Notes: generated by a model from the letters alone, not told the origin. A stretch of 64,000 nucleotides of DNA from G963678095 sp963678095 (GCA_963678095.2 OY782746.1:1860001-1924000); one strand, 5' to 3'; positions 8,428 to 17,553 are shown, numbered from the stretch's first letter. Made by a program: numbers and translations.

Positions 8428-9875
8428 TGGTACCTATAGATAGGACACAAGAAAAAAGTGTTCAATCTATAGGTACTTTTTTATATAATACAGATAATTG
8501 GAGGAATGCACATGAGTAAAATTATTTTTACACGAGAAAATATAGAAATATTACAGAATAATCCTAACGTCTTAAAGGTTTCAGAAAAAACGATTACTTA
8601 TTCTGATGAGTTTAAACGTGTATTTATTGAAGATTATCTCAAAGGTAAGCTGCCTAGGGCCATATTCCAAGATGCTGGATTCGATATTAATATAATTGGT
8701 ATTAAACGCTGTGAACAATCTGCTGCTAGATGGATAAAGGCTTATAATAAAGACGGAATTATAGCTTTACGAGATACGCGAAAAGAATCTTCTGGTCGTC
8801 CACGTATAAGTGAACTTTCTCAAGAAGAAGTTATTCAACGGCAAGAAGCTAGAATTAAATTATTAGAACAACAAGTTAATTTGTTAAAAAAAGCCGATAT
8901 GATCGAAAGGAGGCTGGTAAACAACAGCATAAACCTATCAGCAAATGAAATTTTTGCATTAATTCAAGATACTATATCTAAATATAATCTAACGAATATA
9001 GTATCTTATTTCTGTGATTTATTGAATGTTTCAAGGTCTGGTTATTATCATTATCTTAAATCTGTTACCAGGCGGAATGAGTGTGAAGCCCAAGATTTAA
9101 AAGCACGAGAGTTAATATTAAATGCATTTAATGCTCACGGTTATAAGAAAGGTTCACGATCTATAAAAATGACGTTAGCTAATGAATTCAATGTAGTCTT
9201 TAGCCGAAAAAGAATTCAAAGAATCATGCGCAAATATAATATTGTTTGTCTTATTCGAAAGGCTAATCCGTATCGCCGAATGGCAAAAGCTACGAAGGAA
9301 CACCGTGTTGTGGCAAATCTTTTAAACAGAGAATTCAAGCAGGAGATTCCAGGAAAAGTTTTGCTGACAGATATTACATATTTACCATATCAGGCATCTA
9401 ATATGGCTTATTTATCGACGATAAAAGACAGCTCAACTAACGAAATTCTAGCATATCATTTATCGAAAAGAATTACTCTAGATATCGCTACAGAAACTAT
9501 AGAAAAATTAATGCAGAACAATAAAAACTTAATTGCAAAAAATGCGTTTATTCATTCTGATCAAGGTTGTCATTATACGAGTCCTAAATATCAAAAATTA
9601 CTTAAAAAGTATGGATTAGGGCAATCGATGTCTAGACGAGGGAATTGTTGGGATAATGCACCACAAGAATCATTCTTTGGCCATATGAAAGATGAAATTG
9701 ATTATAGAAATTGTACATCATTTGAAGAAATGCAAAAAATGATTGATGAGTACATACGATATTATAATGCTTACCGGTGTCAGTGGAATTTAAAACAGCT
9801 GACTCCTGTTCAATACAGAAATCAGCTGTTAGCTGCTTAGCACCCTTTTTTATATTGTCCTTGACATAGGGTCCA
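8428..9875 (+). mobile_element. IS3-family insertion sequence (1448 bp)
   Basis: The ends are imperfect inverted repeats of about 33 bp: TGGTACCTATAGATAGGACA on the left, and TGGACCCTATGTCAAGGACA read inward from the right. Both then run into an A-rich stretch. The single long gene is a DDE transposase. No clear target-site duplication is visible, because the flanks are themselves the two arms of an inverted repeat. Confidence 0.8.
8512..9840 (+). CDS. IS3-family transposase, single-frame OrfAB type
   Basis: GGAGG with a 7-nt spacer favours ATG 8512 over ATG 8506, giving 442 residues. The N-terminal third is a helix-turn-helix region (SDEFKRVFIEDYLKGKLPRA) followed by a leucine-zipper-like stretch (ARIKLLEQQVNLLKKAD). 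The rve integrase core carries D in LLTDITYLPY, D in HSDQGCHYTS and E in NAPQESFFGHMKDE, then the usual end TPVQYRNQ. OrfA and OrfB functions are joined in one uninterrupted frame instead of by programmed frameshift. The gene looks intact, and its AT-rich codon use contrasts with its neighbours. Confidence 0.93.
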   Translation: MSKIIFTRENIEILQNNPNVLKVSEKTITYSDEFKRVFIEDYLKGKLPRAIFQDAGFDINIIGIKRCEQSAARWIKAYNKDGIIALRDTRKESSGRPRISELSQEEVIQRQEARIKLLEQQVNLLKKADMIERRLVNNSINLSANEIFALIQDTISKYNLTNIVSYFCDLLNVSRSGYYHYLKSVTRRNECEAQDLKARELILNAFNAHGYKKGSRSIKMTLANEFNVVFSRKRIQRIMRKYNIVCLIRKANPYRRMAKATKEHRVVANLLNREFKQEIPGKVLLTDITYLPYQASNMAYLSTIKDSSTNEILAYHLSKRITLDIATETIEKLMQNNKNLIAKNAFIHSDQGCHYTSPKYQKLLKKYGLGQSMSRRGNCWDNAPQESFFGHMKDEIDYRNCTSFEEMQKMIDEYIRYYNAYRCQWNLKQLTPVQYRNQLLAA

Positions 9876-9897
9876 CTTTATTAGGGATCCTCCTCTT

Positions 9898-11796
9898 TTA
9901 CTTTGTTGTCTGGCGGCCGGCGCCGGGACCATCATTGGCAACCGCGACGCTGGCTTCGGCAAAGGTTTTCATGTCATTGAGCATGTGCAATGAGGCATCG
10001 ATGAGCTTCATGCCAAGCGCTGCGACGCAGCCACCGCCGGTTGTCATGCCGAGATTCAGGGCATTCGGCTGGGTATGCAAAATGTAAGGGGCCGCTTCCG
10101 GGGACAGTTCCACGGCATAGCTGGCGGCAAATTCGGTCGAAGCGGCATCGAGGACGACGAGCAGATGATGCTGCGGTGCTGCCGTCATGAAGCCGACGAG
10201 AACAGCAATTTCGGACAACTCCCGGCTTGCCGGCTGCTGCAAAAATTCACTGGCGCTATAGCAGCGCTGCTGCTCTTTTGTATAAAGCAGCTGGCGCTGG
10301 CGAGCTGCCTTCGTCCCGCAAATATCGGCGGGGCAGATTTCACTCGTGCCGATCCCGATAATCACGCTACCATTTTTGGCTGCTTCAGCGGCGAGGGCTT
10401 CCCCGAAGCAAAAGGCCGCTTGGAGGTCCGGGAACAGAGGCTGTGGAACAATCCTGGCCTTGGCACCGGCATGCTCGGCAAAGGCCGCGGTCAGCTTTTG
10501 CTGGCTGGAGCTGAGCCCTTGGTCATAAGACAGGCACAGAAGTTCCTTTTGCAGCTGCTGCGGCTGTTTGCAGCCCGTGATACCGGCAAGCTTTACGGCG
10601 ATCTTTTCGAGACGTCCGAGGCTGTAAATTGGCTTGCAGAGATTATCAATCCGCAGCTGGCAGGCCTCCATTGCCTCTTGGTTGAGTGGCGGAACTGGGG
10701 CCGGGTGGACCGCCGGTGTTGTTTTTACGTCGGCGGATATTTCCAGGCGGGAAAGGGCGGGAAGCGCATCAACTGTCAGGCAATCATAGGCTCTGACCGC
10801 AGCATCAAGAAGATTGATGACAATAGAGGAACCGGTAGCTTCCCCCAGGCGAAAGCGCATATCCATATAGGGCTGGATGTCGAGCTTTGCCAAGATGGCC
10901 TTGTGGGCCGGTTCGGCAGCGAGATGTGAGCCCATCAGATAGCTGCGTACCGTCGGGCAGAGCGCATGGGCGATCAAGGCGGCGGCTCCGGTATTAAAGC
11001 CGTCGAGAACGACAAAAGCGCGGTTGGCGGCGGCGCCGAGAATCATGCCGGTAATGCAGCCGAGTTCAAAGCCCCCGACCTTTTGCAGCACATCTAGTCC
11101 GTCACTTGGATTGGGCTGATTTACGGTAAGGGCCTGGCGGACGACATCGATTTTTAGCTTAAGCCGTTCATCGGAAATATTTGTGCCGCGCCCGGTTGCG
11201 GCTTCGGGGGTGAGATCGCAAAGACAGGCTACGATGGAAGCGCTTGCTGTCGTGTTGGCGATGCCCATTTCTCCCGGGAGAAAACAGCGATAGCCCTTGG
11301 CGATATACTCTTCCACCAGCTCGATGCCGGTATGCAGCGACTGCAGGGCCTCCTGTCTGGTCATGGCAGGGCCCTGGGCACAGTTCTTTGTTCCCAGGGC
11401 GACTTTGCGGTCGAGCAGGCCCGGGATATCGCCGGTTGGAGCACCGATGCCCATATCGACGACAATCATGTGCGAGGCAGAGAAGTTTGCCATGGCATTG
11501 GCAGTAGCTCCTTTTGATTCGAGATAATTTCTCGTCATGTGGACCGTCGTCTCCGGCGGATAGGCGCTGACCTTCATCGCGGCCACGCCATGGTCACCGC
11601 AGGCGATAACCGTGCATTTTTTCGGCAGGCTGGGGGAATGCTCACTGGTTATGCCGGCATAGGTGAGCAAAATATCCTTCAGGCAGCCAAGACCGGTTGC
11701 GTTGCTCATTACGGAAGATAACTGTTGTTCAATGTTGTGGACAGCAGCTTTATTTAATGGCTTGATTTTTGTTAGCGTTTGTTCAAGTAAATTCAT
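9898..11796 (-). CDS. cobT: Nicotinate-nucleotide-dimethylbenzimidazole phosphoribosyltransferase with a second, degenerate CobT-like domain
   Basis: CobT makes alpha-ribazole phosphate for the lower ligand of cobalamin. This protein has 632 residues, where CobT usually has about 350. The N-terminal 350 look like a complete enzyme: CGDHGVAAMKVSAYP, GEMGIANTTASAS, and the end motif RFRLGEATGSSIVINLLDA with the Glu that serves as catalytic base in Salmonella CobT. A second half restarts at CKPIYSLGRLEKIAVKLAGI and ends with LGMTTGGGCVAALGMKLIDA, where that Glu is replaced by Met. It is read as a tandem duplication with an inactive second copy. Transcribed 18 bp behind tex. Confidence 0.88.
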   Translation of the reverse strand: MNLLEQTLTKIKPLNKAAVHNIEQQLSSVMSNATGLGCLKDILLTYAGITSEHSPSLPKKCTVIACGDHGVAAMKVSAYPPETTVHMTRNYLESKGATANAMANFSASHMIVVDMGIGAPTGDIPGLLDRKVALGTKNCAQGPAMTRQEALQSLHTGIELVEEYIAKGYRCFLPGEMGIANTTASASIVACLCDLTPEAATGRGTNISDERLKLKIDVVRQALTVNQPNPSDGLDVLQKVGGFELGCITGMILGAAANRAFVVLDGFNTGAAALIAHALCPTVRSYLMGSHLAAEPAHKAILAKLDIQPYMDMRFRLGEATGSSIVINLLDAAVRAYDCLTVDALPALSRLEISADVKTTPAVHPAPVPPLNQEAMEACQLRIDNLCKPIYSLGRLEKIAVKLAGITGCKQPQQLQKELLCLSYDQGLSSSQQKLTAAFAEHAGAKARIVPQPLFPDLQAAFCFGEALAAEAAKNGSVIIGIGTSEICPADICGTKAARQRQLLYTKEQQRCYSASEFLQQPASRELSEIAVLVGFMTAAPQHHLLVVLDAASTEFAASYAVELSPEAAPYILHTQPNALNLGMTTGGGCVAALGMKLIDASLHMLNDMKTFAEASVAVANDGPGAGRQTTK

Positions 11797-11814
11797 GCAG
11801 ATGGTGTTCCCCTT

Positions 11815-13992
11815 TTACGTGTTTTTTGGTAGCTGTTTCAAGCTGAGTCCGATACGGCCCCGGGCTTCATCGACGCTGATGACCAGGACATCGAGGATAT
11901 CACCGACGGATACCACATCGAGCGGATGGTGGATTCGCTGGTGGCTCAGCTCGGAGCGGTGGATCAGTCCGGCAGTTTTGATGCCGATATCAACAAAAGC
12001 ACCAAAGTCGGTGATGTTGCGGACGGTGCCGCGCATGATAGTTCCCGGCTTAATGTCACTGAGCTTCACGATGGCGGTCCTTGTCAGCGGGGCCGGTAAA
12101 TCTTCGCGCGGATCTCGACCAGGCTTTGCCAGGGCGGCGAGGATATCCTGCACGGTCGGCAGGCCGGCTTCAAGTTTTTCGGCGAGTTTTGCCGGATCCA
12201 GCTGTTTGATTTTTTCCGGCAATACGGCCAGCTGTTTTTTATCGGACAGCGCGGGCAGGGATAAGTCCAGCTCCTGCAAAATAGCTTCTGCCAGTTTATA
12301 GGATTCCGGATGAACCGGGGTATTGTCAAGCGGCATCTTGGCCTTGCCAATGCGCAGAAAACCCGCGCATTGGGTGAAGGCAGCCTGTCCGAGACGGGCG
12401 ACTTTCAAGAGTTCGCGGCGGCTTTTAAATTCGCCGCTTTCATTGCGATAGGCGACAATGTTTTTGGCTACGGTGGCATTGATGCCGGAGACATGCTTTA
12501 AAAGTTCGATGGAGGCAGTGTTCAGTTCTACGCCGACATGATTTACGGCGGATTCGATGACGTGATCGAGTGTGCCCGATAATTCTTTTTGATTGACATC
12601 ATGCTGATACTGACCGACACCGATTGCTTTGGGATCGATTTTGACAAGTTCGGCCAACGGGTCTTGTACGCGGCGGGCAATGGAGACTGCCCCGCGGATA
12701 GTGACATCGTAGTCGGGCAGTTCGTCTTTTGCCAGTTTGGACGCGGAATAAACGGAGGCCCCGGCTTCACTGGTGATCAGATAATGCACAGCGAGAGAAT
12801 TCTCTTCGATCAGCCGAGCCGTGAATTCTTCGGTCTCATAGGAAGCCGTGCCGTTGCCGATCGAGATCAGGCTGACCTGGTATTTTTTGATTAAGGCGAG
12901 AAGTTTATCGGCGGCTTTTTCCCGGGCATCTTCGCTCATCGTCAGGTAAAGCACACCGTGATCAAGCACCTGCCCAGTGGCATCGATGACTGCCAGCTTG
13001 CAGCCGGTACGGTAGCCAGGATCCAGCCCGATAACATTGTGGCCGCTGAGCGGTGCCTGCAGCAGCAACTGTTTGAGATTAAGACCAAAGACGCGGATGG
13101 CCTGCTTTTCGGCATTTTCGGTCAGTTGCGACCGGATTTCGCGTTCCAGTGCCGGCAGCAGGAGTCGTTTATAGCTGTCGGCGGCAGTTTCTTGCAGCAA
13201 CTGGGTGAAAATGGAGTTGCCAACGATAAGCTTGTCTGCAATCTTGTCAATGTTCTTTTCGTGATCCGTGAGCAGGCGTACCTTCAGAAAGTCCTTCTTT
13301 TCGCCGCGATTGATGGCAAGAATCCGGTGCGAGGGCAAGGTGCGGATCGGTTCACTGTAATCTTCATACATTAAAAAAGCCTGGCTGTCATCATTTTTTA
13401 TCACCAGTTCGGTGGCGATGGTTCCGAGCTGCCACAGCTCCTTACGCATCTGGGCCCGAATGTCGGCGCGTTCAGCCGTGTTTTCGGCGATAATGTCAAG
13501 CGCACCAGCCAGAGCCTCATCGGCATTGGCCGGACCGGCTTCGCTGTTACTATAGGCGGCAGCTTCGTCAAGTGGTCTGCCGGTTTTCAGTTCCTGCGCC
13601 AGGATCTTTGCGGCCAGCGGCTCGAGGCCCTGTTCACGGGCGATCTGGGCCCGGGTTCTTTTCTTTTGCTTATAAGGAAGATAGAGATCCTCAAGATCCT
13701 GGAGCTTTTGTGTTTTTTCGATGGCGGCCTGCAGCTCGTCGGTCAGCTTTCCCTGTTCGGAAATTTTGTGCAGGACCTCTTCCTGACGTTTTATCAGATT
13801 GCGCAGATACGTCAGCCGCTCTTCAATCACCCGGATTTGTTCATCTTCGAGTTCACCGGTAGCTTCCTTGCGATATCTGGCGATAAAGGGGACGGTGTTG
13901 CCATCGTCCAACAATTTTATAACAGCCTGTACCTGCTGTGTTTTTACATGGATTTCTTTGGCGATATAGGCGCCTATTTCTTCGGAAATCAT
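11815..13992 (-). CDS. tex: Tex-family RNA-binding transcription accessory protein
   Basis: 725 residues, the usual Tex length. It has a helical N-terminal region (VPFIARYRKEATGELEDEQI), a YqgF/RNase H-like domain (VIGLDPGYRTGCKLAVID), helix-hairpin-helix segments (LLKHVSGINATVAKNIVAYR) and a C-terminal S1 domain (GTIMRGTVRNITDFGAFVDI) ending in IGLSLKQLP. Tex binds nucleic acids and affects transcription and stress survival, though its precise role is unsettled. It is divergent from the Fur-type regulator and likely co-transcribed with cobT. Confidence 0.95.
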   Translation of the reverse strand: MISEEIGAYIAKEIHVKTQQVQAVIKLLDDGNTVPFIARYRKEATGELEDEQIRVIEERLTYLRNLIKRQEEVLHKISEQGKLTDELQAAIEKTQKLQDLEDLYLPYKQKKRTRAQIAREQGLEPLAAKILAQELKTGRPLDEAAAYSNSEAGPANADEALAGALDIIAENTAERADIRAQMRKELWQLGTIATELVIKNDDSQAFLMYEDYSEPIRTLPSHRILAINRGEKKDFLKVRLLTDHEKNIDKIADKLIVGNSIFTQLLQETAADSYKRLLLPALEREIRSQLTENAEKQAIRVFGLNLKQLLLQAPLSGHNVIGLDPGYRTGCKLAVIDATGQVLDHGVLYLTMSEDAREKAADKLLALIKKYQVSLISIGNGTASYETEEFTARLIEENSLAVHYLITSEAGASVYSASKLAKDELPDYDVTIRGAVSIARRVQDPLAELVKIDPKAIGVGQYQHDVNQKELSGTLDHVIESAVNHVGVELNTASIELLKHVSGINATVAKNIVAYRNESGEFKSRRELLKVARLGQAAFTQCAGFLRIGKAKMPLDNTPVHPESYKLAEAILQELDLSLPALSDKKQLAVLPEKIKQLDPAKLAEKLEAGLPTVQDILAALAKPGRDPREDLPAPLTRTAIVKLSDIKPGTIMRGTVRNITDFGAFVDIGIKTAGLIHRSELSHQRIHHPLDVVSVGDILDVLVISVDEARGRIGLSLKQLPKNT

Positions 13993-14152
13993 GGTGTCAC
14001 CAACTTTTCTTTAGCATATAGAGCATGTAATCCCAATTATTATAGCATAGAATAGGGGAAGAGGACGAATGGTAAAATGTAGAAAAAGTTACGGCAAGAA
14101 GAACTTTCAGAGTTTTAAATAACAAAATATTTGTATTTATTAAGAATGTTTA

Positions 14153-14181
14153 TTGACAAGGCGACACTGTTTAGTTAATAT
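14153..14181 (+). promoter_or_regulatory. Sigma-70-type promoter of the Fur-family gene
   Basis: TTGACA at 14153-14158 and TAATAT at 14176-14181 with a 17-nt spacer, 95 nt before the start codon. The sequence around and after the -10 box is very AT-rich and could hold an autoregulatory Fur/PerR site, but no clean 7-1-7 box was identified. Confidence 0.75.
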
Positions 14182-14275
14182 ATAAAATATAAATAAATTA
14201 GCTGCCGATTGGACGTAAAGGATAATAGGTAGAGCCCTCGTAGACAAAGCAAGAAATTAAGAGGTGTAAACAAAG

Positions 14276-14704
14276 ATGGATGCAAAGAAAGTGACTACAT
14301 TACTCAGGGAAAAAGGATTTAAGGTAACTCCGCAGCGGCTGGCCATTTATAATGTCTTAAGCCAGACCACCGCTCATCCTAGTGCCGAGATGATTTACAA
14401 TGAGCTGCAAACCTATTATCCAACGATGAGCCTGGCAACGGTCTATAAGACGATTGATATTTTACGGGAAATCGGTCTGGTACAAATCTTGAATGTCGGT
14501 GAAGACAGCTTCCGCTACGATGCGACAATTGATCCGCATCCCCATGTCCGCTGCACGGTCTGCAACAGTGTCGAGGATATTTTCGGGGTGGATGCTTCGG
14601 CCTACATCAAAAAGGTTGAGGCTGGAACCGATTATGAACTGACGGGACAGCAGTTTTACTTTTATGGTGTTTGCCCAAAATGCCGGGGGAAAAAGCTGCA
14701 TTAA
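14276..14704 (+). CDS. Fur/PerR-family metal-dependent repressor
   Basis: 142 residues. The winged helix is at about 10-80 (KGFKVTPQRLAIYNVLSQ, then PTMSLATVYKTIDILREIG). A metal-binding dimerisation domain follows, with HPHVRCTVCNSVEDI and a C-terminal CPKC: two CxxC pairs forming a structural zinc site. The order and short C-terminus look more PerR-like (peroxide sensing) than Fur-like, but this is not certain by eye. A perfect promoter lies upstream and a terminator 18 bp downstream, so it is a single-gene unit. Its targets could include the HD-GYP gene at 60130, which has Fur-box-like sites. Confidence 0.9.
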   Translation: MDAKKVTTLLREKGFKVTPQRLAIYNVLSQTTAHPSAEMIYNELQTYYPTMSLATVYKTIDILREIGLVQILNVGEDSFRYDATIDPHPHVRCTVCNSVEDIFGVDASAYIKKVEAGTDYELTGQQFYFYGVCPKCRGKKLH

Positions 14705-14722
14705 CTGATAGGTAGAAGCAGA

Positions 14723-14767
14723 AAGTCGTGAGCATCCGGCCGGTCCGGAGATCACGGCTTTTTTGTT
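14723..14767 (+). terminator. Intrinsic terminator after the Fur-family gene
   Basis: An imperfect stem pairs AAGTCGTGAGCATCCGG with CCGGAGATCACGGCTT, followed by TTTTTT. Confidence 0.8.
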
Positions 14768-14807
14768 TACTGATCGCTGGCAAGCTGTTTTTTGCCGGGA
14801 TGGATCA

Positions 14808-14816
14808 TGCTATAAT
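14808..14816 (+). promoter_or_regulatory. Extended -10 promoter for the walJ-htrA-rlmH group
   Basis: TGCTATAAT is an extended -10 element with a consensus TATAAT. No good -35 is seen. It lies 137 nt before the MBL-fold gene. Confidence 0.5.
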
Positions 14817-14953
14817 AAAAAGGTATGGGTCAGGTTTTCAGCCGATTTACAGGCGGTATTCGTACAATAGCCGTAGAGCCTTGTAGAATATACTGTGTGT
14901 TGACAAGAATGCCTGTGACCACAATAAAGTCATAAACGGATGAGGGAAAATAC

Positions 14954-15727
14954 ATGCAGGTATCGGTTTTAGCCAGCGGCAGTAAGGGCAATTCAATTTT
15001 CGTGGAAATCGACGGCACGAAGCTGCTCGTCGATGCCGGAATCAGTGCCCGTCGCATCAAAAAAAGTCTGGAAGAAATTGCTGTCGGGGTAGACGAGATC
15101 GATGGGATCTTAATCACTCACGAGCACCGTGATCATATTGGCGGTCTTAGGACATTGAGTAAGCAGTACGGACTGCCGATTTATAGCCGTGAGGATACCT
15201 TCCGGGCCATGTACTGCGCTGATGAGATACCAGCTAGTTGCTGCCGGCCGATTGGCAGTGCCTTTGAGATAGGCCCGCTGTCGATTGAGGCCTTTAATAT
15301 CTCGCATGACGCCGCGGACCCGGTGGGGTATGCGATTTGCTGCCGCGATTTGAAATGCACGATTGCCACGGATCTGGGGTTTGTTTCGAGCAGCGTACAG
15401 GCGGCGCTCGACAATTCTGATCTGTTGGTGCTGGAGGCAAATCACGATCCGGATTTATTGCGCCAGGGGTCCTATCCCTGGTCGCTGAAACAGCGGATTC
15501 TCAGCAATCGCGGCCATCTGTCGAACAATGATGCTGCCTGGGCACTGGTGCGAATGAAAAAGAAACAGACCCAGGTGCTGTTGGCACATTTGAGTGAGGA
15601 GAACAATCGCCCTGCAGTAGCGCAGGCTACGATCTGCGATATCATCGAGCGCCAAGGCTGCAGCCTTGGCGACGAACTGGCGATTCATCTGGCGAAACCG
15701 AATGAAACGGTTACTCTGTTTGCCTGA
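14954..15727 (+). CDS. walJ: MBL-fold metallo-hydrolase, WalJ/YycJ-like
   Basis: 257 residues. Metallo-beta-lactamase signature THEHRDHIGGL near residue 55, preceded by the WalJ-type start VSVLASGSKGNSIFVE. Further metal ligands are plausible in ISHDAADPVGY, TDLGF and LEANHD. WalJ-like proteins are linked to the WalRK cell-wall two-component system in other Firmicutes and may be nucleases. Here, as often, the gene stands just before an htrA-type protease and rlmH, although walRK itself is not in the window. Confidence 0.88.
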   Translation: MQVSVLASGSKGNSIFVEIDGTKLLVDAGISARRIKKSLEEIAVGVDEIDGILITHEHRDHIGGLRTLSKQYGLPIYSREDTFRAMYCADEIPASCCRPIGSAFEIGPLSIEAFNISHDAADPVGYAICCRDLKCTIATDLGFVSSSVQAALDNSDLLVLEANHDPDLLRQGSYPWSLKQRILSNRGHLSNNDAAWALVRMKKKQTQVLLAHLSEENNRPAVAQATICDIIERQGCSLGDELAIHLAKPNETVTLFA

Positions 15728-15773
15728 TCCTACAGGCGCAATATTATAGAATATTATTGTAGGGGGAATAAAC

Positions 15774-16883
15774 ATGAACAAGATTAAAGCAGCCTTGTCT
15801 GCCGGCCTCGGGATTATGATTATTTCCGGTGTGCTGCTGGCCGGCTGTACAAATTTCGGCAATAGTGGCAAGCCGGCCTCACAGGCTACGGCGCAATCAA
15901 ACCTTACGCCGCCGGCAGCCGAAGAAAATGTATCGGAAGCCCGCATGACGCCCGTTGTCCGGGCGGCTAAGGCAGTCGGCCCGGCGGTGGTCGGAATCAC
16001 CAATAAAGCGGTGGCCCGCGACTGGTTCAACAACCAGGTGGAAGTAAACCAGGGCGTCGGCTCGGGGGTTATTTTTCAAAGTGACGGCTTTATCGTCACG
16101 AACAACCATGTAATTGCCGGGGCCAAGGAAATCACCGTATCCCTATCGGATGGGCGCTCGCTGCCGGGCAAGGTCATCGGTGCTGACTCGGCGACGGATA
16201 TCGCCGTGGTCAAGGTCGATGCCAAGGGCCTACCGACGGCTTCCTTCGGGAATTCAGACGGGATCATGGTCGGCGAGCCGGCAATTGCCATTGGCAATCC
16301 GATGGGGCTGGAATTTCAGGGCAGCGTGACCAGCGGGGTCATCAGCGCGCTCAATCGCACCTTGGATATCGGGGAACGCCGGGTTAAACTGCTGCAGACG
16401 GATGCGGCCATCAATCCGGGAAATTCTGGTGGGGCACTGGTCAATGCCGATGGAATGGTGATTGGCATCAACAGCGCCAAGGTTGCTGCCAATGGTGTCG
16501 AGGGCATGGGCTTTGCGATTCCGATCAATACCGTGCGTCCGATTATTGATGAACTGATGAAAAATGGTCATGTTGTCCGGCCATATCTTGGCGTCGGTGT
16601 TTTTGACAAGGAAACGGCAGCCCGTCAGGGGTACCAGCTCAATGTCGACGCCGGAGTCTATGTCGTCAATATCACCAGCGGCGGCCCGGGGGATAAAGCC
16701 GGTTTGCAGCGCGGCGATGTGATTTTGAAGATTGATGACAAGGCCGTCAACACGGTGGCCGAACTCAGAGAAGCCGTGGGCGCGCATAAAATCGGCGAAT
16801 CCGTGACCGTATCCTATCAGCGTAATGGCAAAAACCAGCAGGTGGATGTGACGCTTGAGGAAATGCCGCAGGCTGACGAATGA
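15774..16883 (+). CDS. HtrA/DegP-family serine protease, predicted lipoprotein
   Basis: 369 residues with a lipobox LLAGC (C25), so it is probably anchored to the membrane as a lipoprotein instead of by a transmembrane helix. The trypsin-like triad is complete: H112 in VTNNHVIAGA, D142 in SATDIAVVKV and S218 in NPGNSGGALV. One PDZ domain follows (about 275-360; YVVNITSGGPGDKAGLQRGD). Acts on misfolded envelope proteins. Its stop overlaps the rlmH start by 4 bp (ATGA), indicating translational coupling. Confidence 0.95.
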   Translation: MNKIKAALSAGLGIMIISGVLLAGCTNFGNSGKPASQATAQSNLTPPAAEENVSEARMTPVVRAAKAVGPAVVGITNKAVARDWFNNQVEVNQGVGSGVIFQSDGFIVTNNHVIAGAKEITVSLSDGRSLPGKVIGADSATDIAVVKVDAKGLPTASFGNSDGIMVGEPAIAIGNPMGLEFQGSVTSGVISALNRTLDIGERRVKLLQTDAAINPGNSGGALVNADGMVIGINSAKVAANGVEGMGFAIPINTVRPIIDELMKNGHVVRPYLGVGVFDKETAARQGYQLNVDAGVYVVNITSGGPGDKAGLQRGDVILKIDDKAVNTVAELREAVGAHKIGESVTVSYQRNGKNQQVDVTLEEMPQADE

Positions 16884-17359
16884 AAATAACCATCGTTGCC
16901 GCGGGCAAAATCAAAGAGAAATATTTAAGCCTCGGCATTGCGGAATTCACCAAGCGACTGACACCGTTTGCCAATGTAGGCATTGTCGAGATCCAAGAAG
17001 AAAAGATGAAAGAAAATCCGTCAGAGGCTGAAAAGCAAAAGACGCTTGCCGCCGAAGGCGAGCGTCTCTTGAAGCAGGTCCCCGCTGGCAGCTATCTGAT
17101 CGTGCTCGATGTATACGGGCGACAGGCTTCCTCGGAGGAACTGGCGGCCAAGATCAGTGAACTCGGACTGCAGGGCCGCAGCAGCATAACTTTTCTGATC
17201 GGCGGAGCGTTCGGCTTATCCGAGCAGGTCCGTCAGGCGGCCGACGAGAAACTGAGCTTTTCCCGCATGACCTTTACCCACCAGATGGTCCGCCTGCTGC
17301 TCGTCGAGCAAATCTACCGCGCCTTTAAAATCAACCGGGGGGAGAAATACCACTGGTAA
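16880..17359 (+). CDS. rlmH: 23S rRNA pseudouridine-1915 N3-methyltransferase
   Basis: 159 residues, full family length. SPOUT-fold landmarks: YLIVLDVYGRQASSEELA, FLIGGAFGLSEQV and the C-terminal RGEKYHW in place of the common EPYH[KR]. Methylates m3-Psi1915 in helix 69 of 23S rRNA. The last codons and some 25 bp beyond the stop occur a second time at 21079-21230. This 3' end is the position where SCC elements integrate in staphylococci. The gene itself is intact. Confidence 0.97.
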   Translation: MKITIVAAGKIKEKYLSLGIAEFTKRLTPFANVGIVEIQEEKMKENPSEAEKQKTLAAEGERLLKQVPAGSYLIVLDVYGRQASSEELAAKISELGLQGRSSITFLIGGAFGLSEQVRQAADEKLSFSRMTFTHQMVRLLLVEQIYRAFKINRGEKYHW

Positions 17360-17385
17360 AGATGGAAGCGGGACAGGCGTTCGAT
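17238..17385 (+). repeat. rlmH 3'-end direct repeat, left copy
   Basis: Last 41 codons of rlmH plus about 26 bp beyond the stop (AAGATGGAAGCGGGACAGGCGTTCGA without the break). It matches 21081-21230 at roughly 90% or better, with mostly third-position differences. It marks the left edge of the accessory region. Confidence 0.85.
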
Positions 17386-17443
17386 GTGGCTCGCCTCCAC
17401 CATCAATAAATGCGAAGTCGAAAACTTCGCCTACATTATAGAA

Positions 17444-17479
17444 GGGCAGAACCATTTTTAGAGTGGTTCTGCCTTTTTC
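17444..17479 (+). terminator. Intrinsic terminator after rlmH
   Basis: GGCAGAACCA pairs with TGGTTCTGCC across a short loop, followed by TTTTTCG. A smaller hairpin (GCGAAGT/ACTTCGC) precedes it at 17412-17430. Confidence 0.85.
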
Positions 17480-17509
17480 GTATAGTATGAATAGTATTTT
17501 AAAAAAATG

Positions 17510-17553
17510 TTGCCAAATATTATTTTATCAATTAAAATGATGCATATACACCA
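17510..17553 (+). promoter_or_regulatory. Promoter and operator of the island MarR gene
   Basis: TTGCCA (17510-17515) and TAAAAT (17533-17538) are 17 nt apart. Directly downstream, TGATGCATATACACCA (17538-17553) differs at two positions from the perfect palindrome at 18037-18052. The position just after the -10 box suggests repression of its own promoter. Confidence 0.7.

Larger units (their letters stand above)
8406..9899. other. Transcription terminator stem split by an IS insertion
   Basis: AAAAGGGAGGATCC at 8406-8419 and GGATCCTCCTCTTTT at 9885-9899 are inverted complements (one indel). Together they would form the terminator expected between the convergent DAK2 and cobT genes. The IS3 element lies between them, that is, in the loop. 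The arms are now 1.46 kb apart, so the terminator is probably inactive. Confidence 0.65.

Noticed and set aside
10075..10929. 284-codon frame opposite cobT
   Set aside because: Shadow of cobT codon bias; no plausible start site or recognisable protein.
11797..11814. Cobalamin riboswitch before cobT
   Set aside because: Only 18 bp separate cobT from tex, so there is no room for one.
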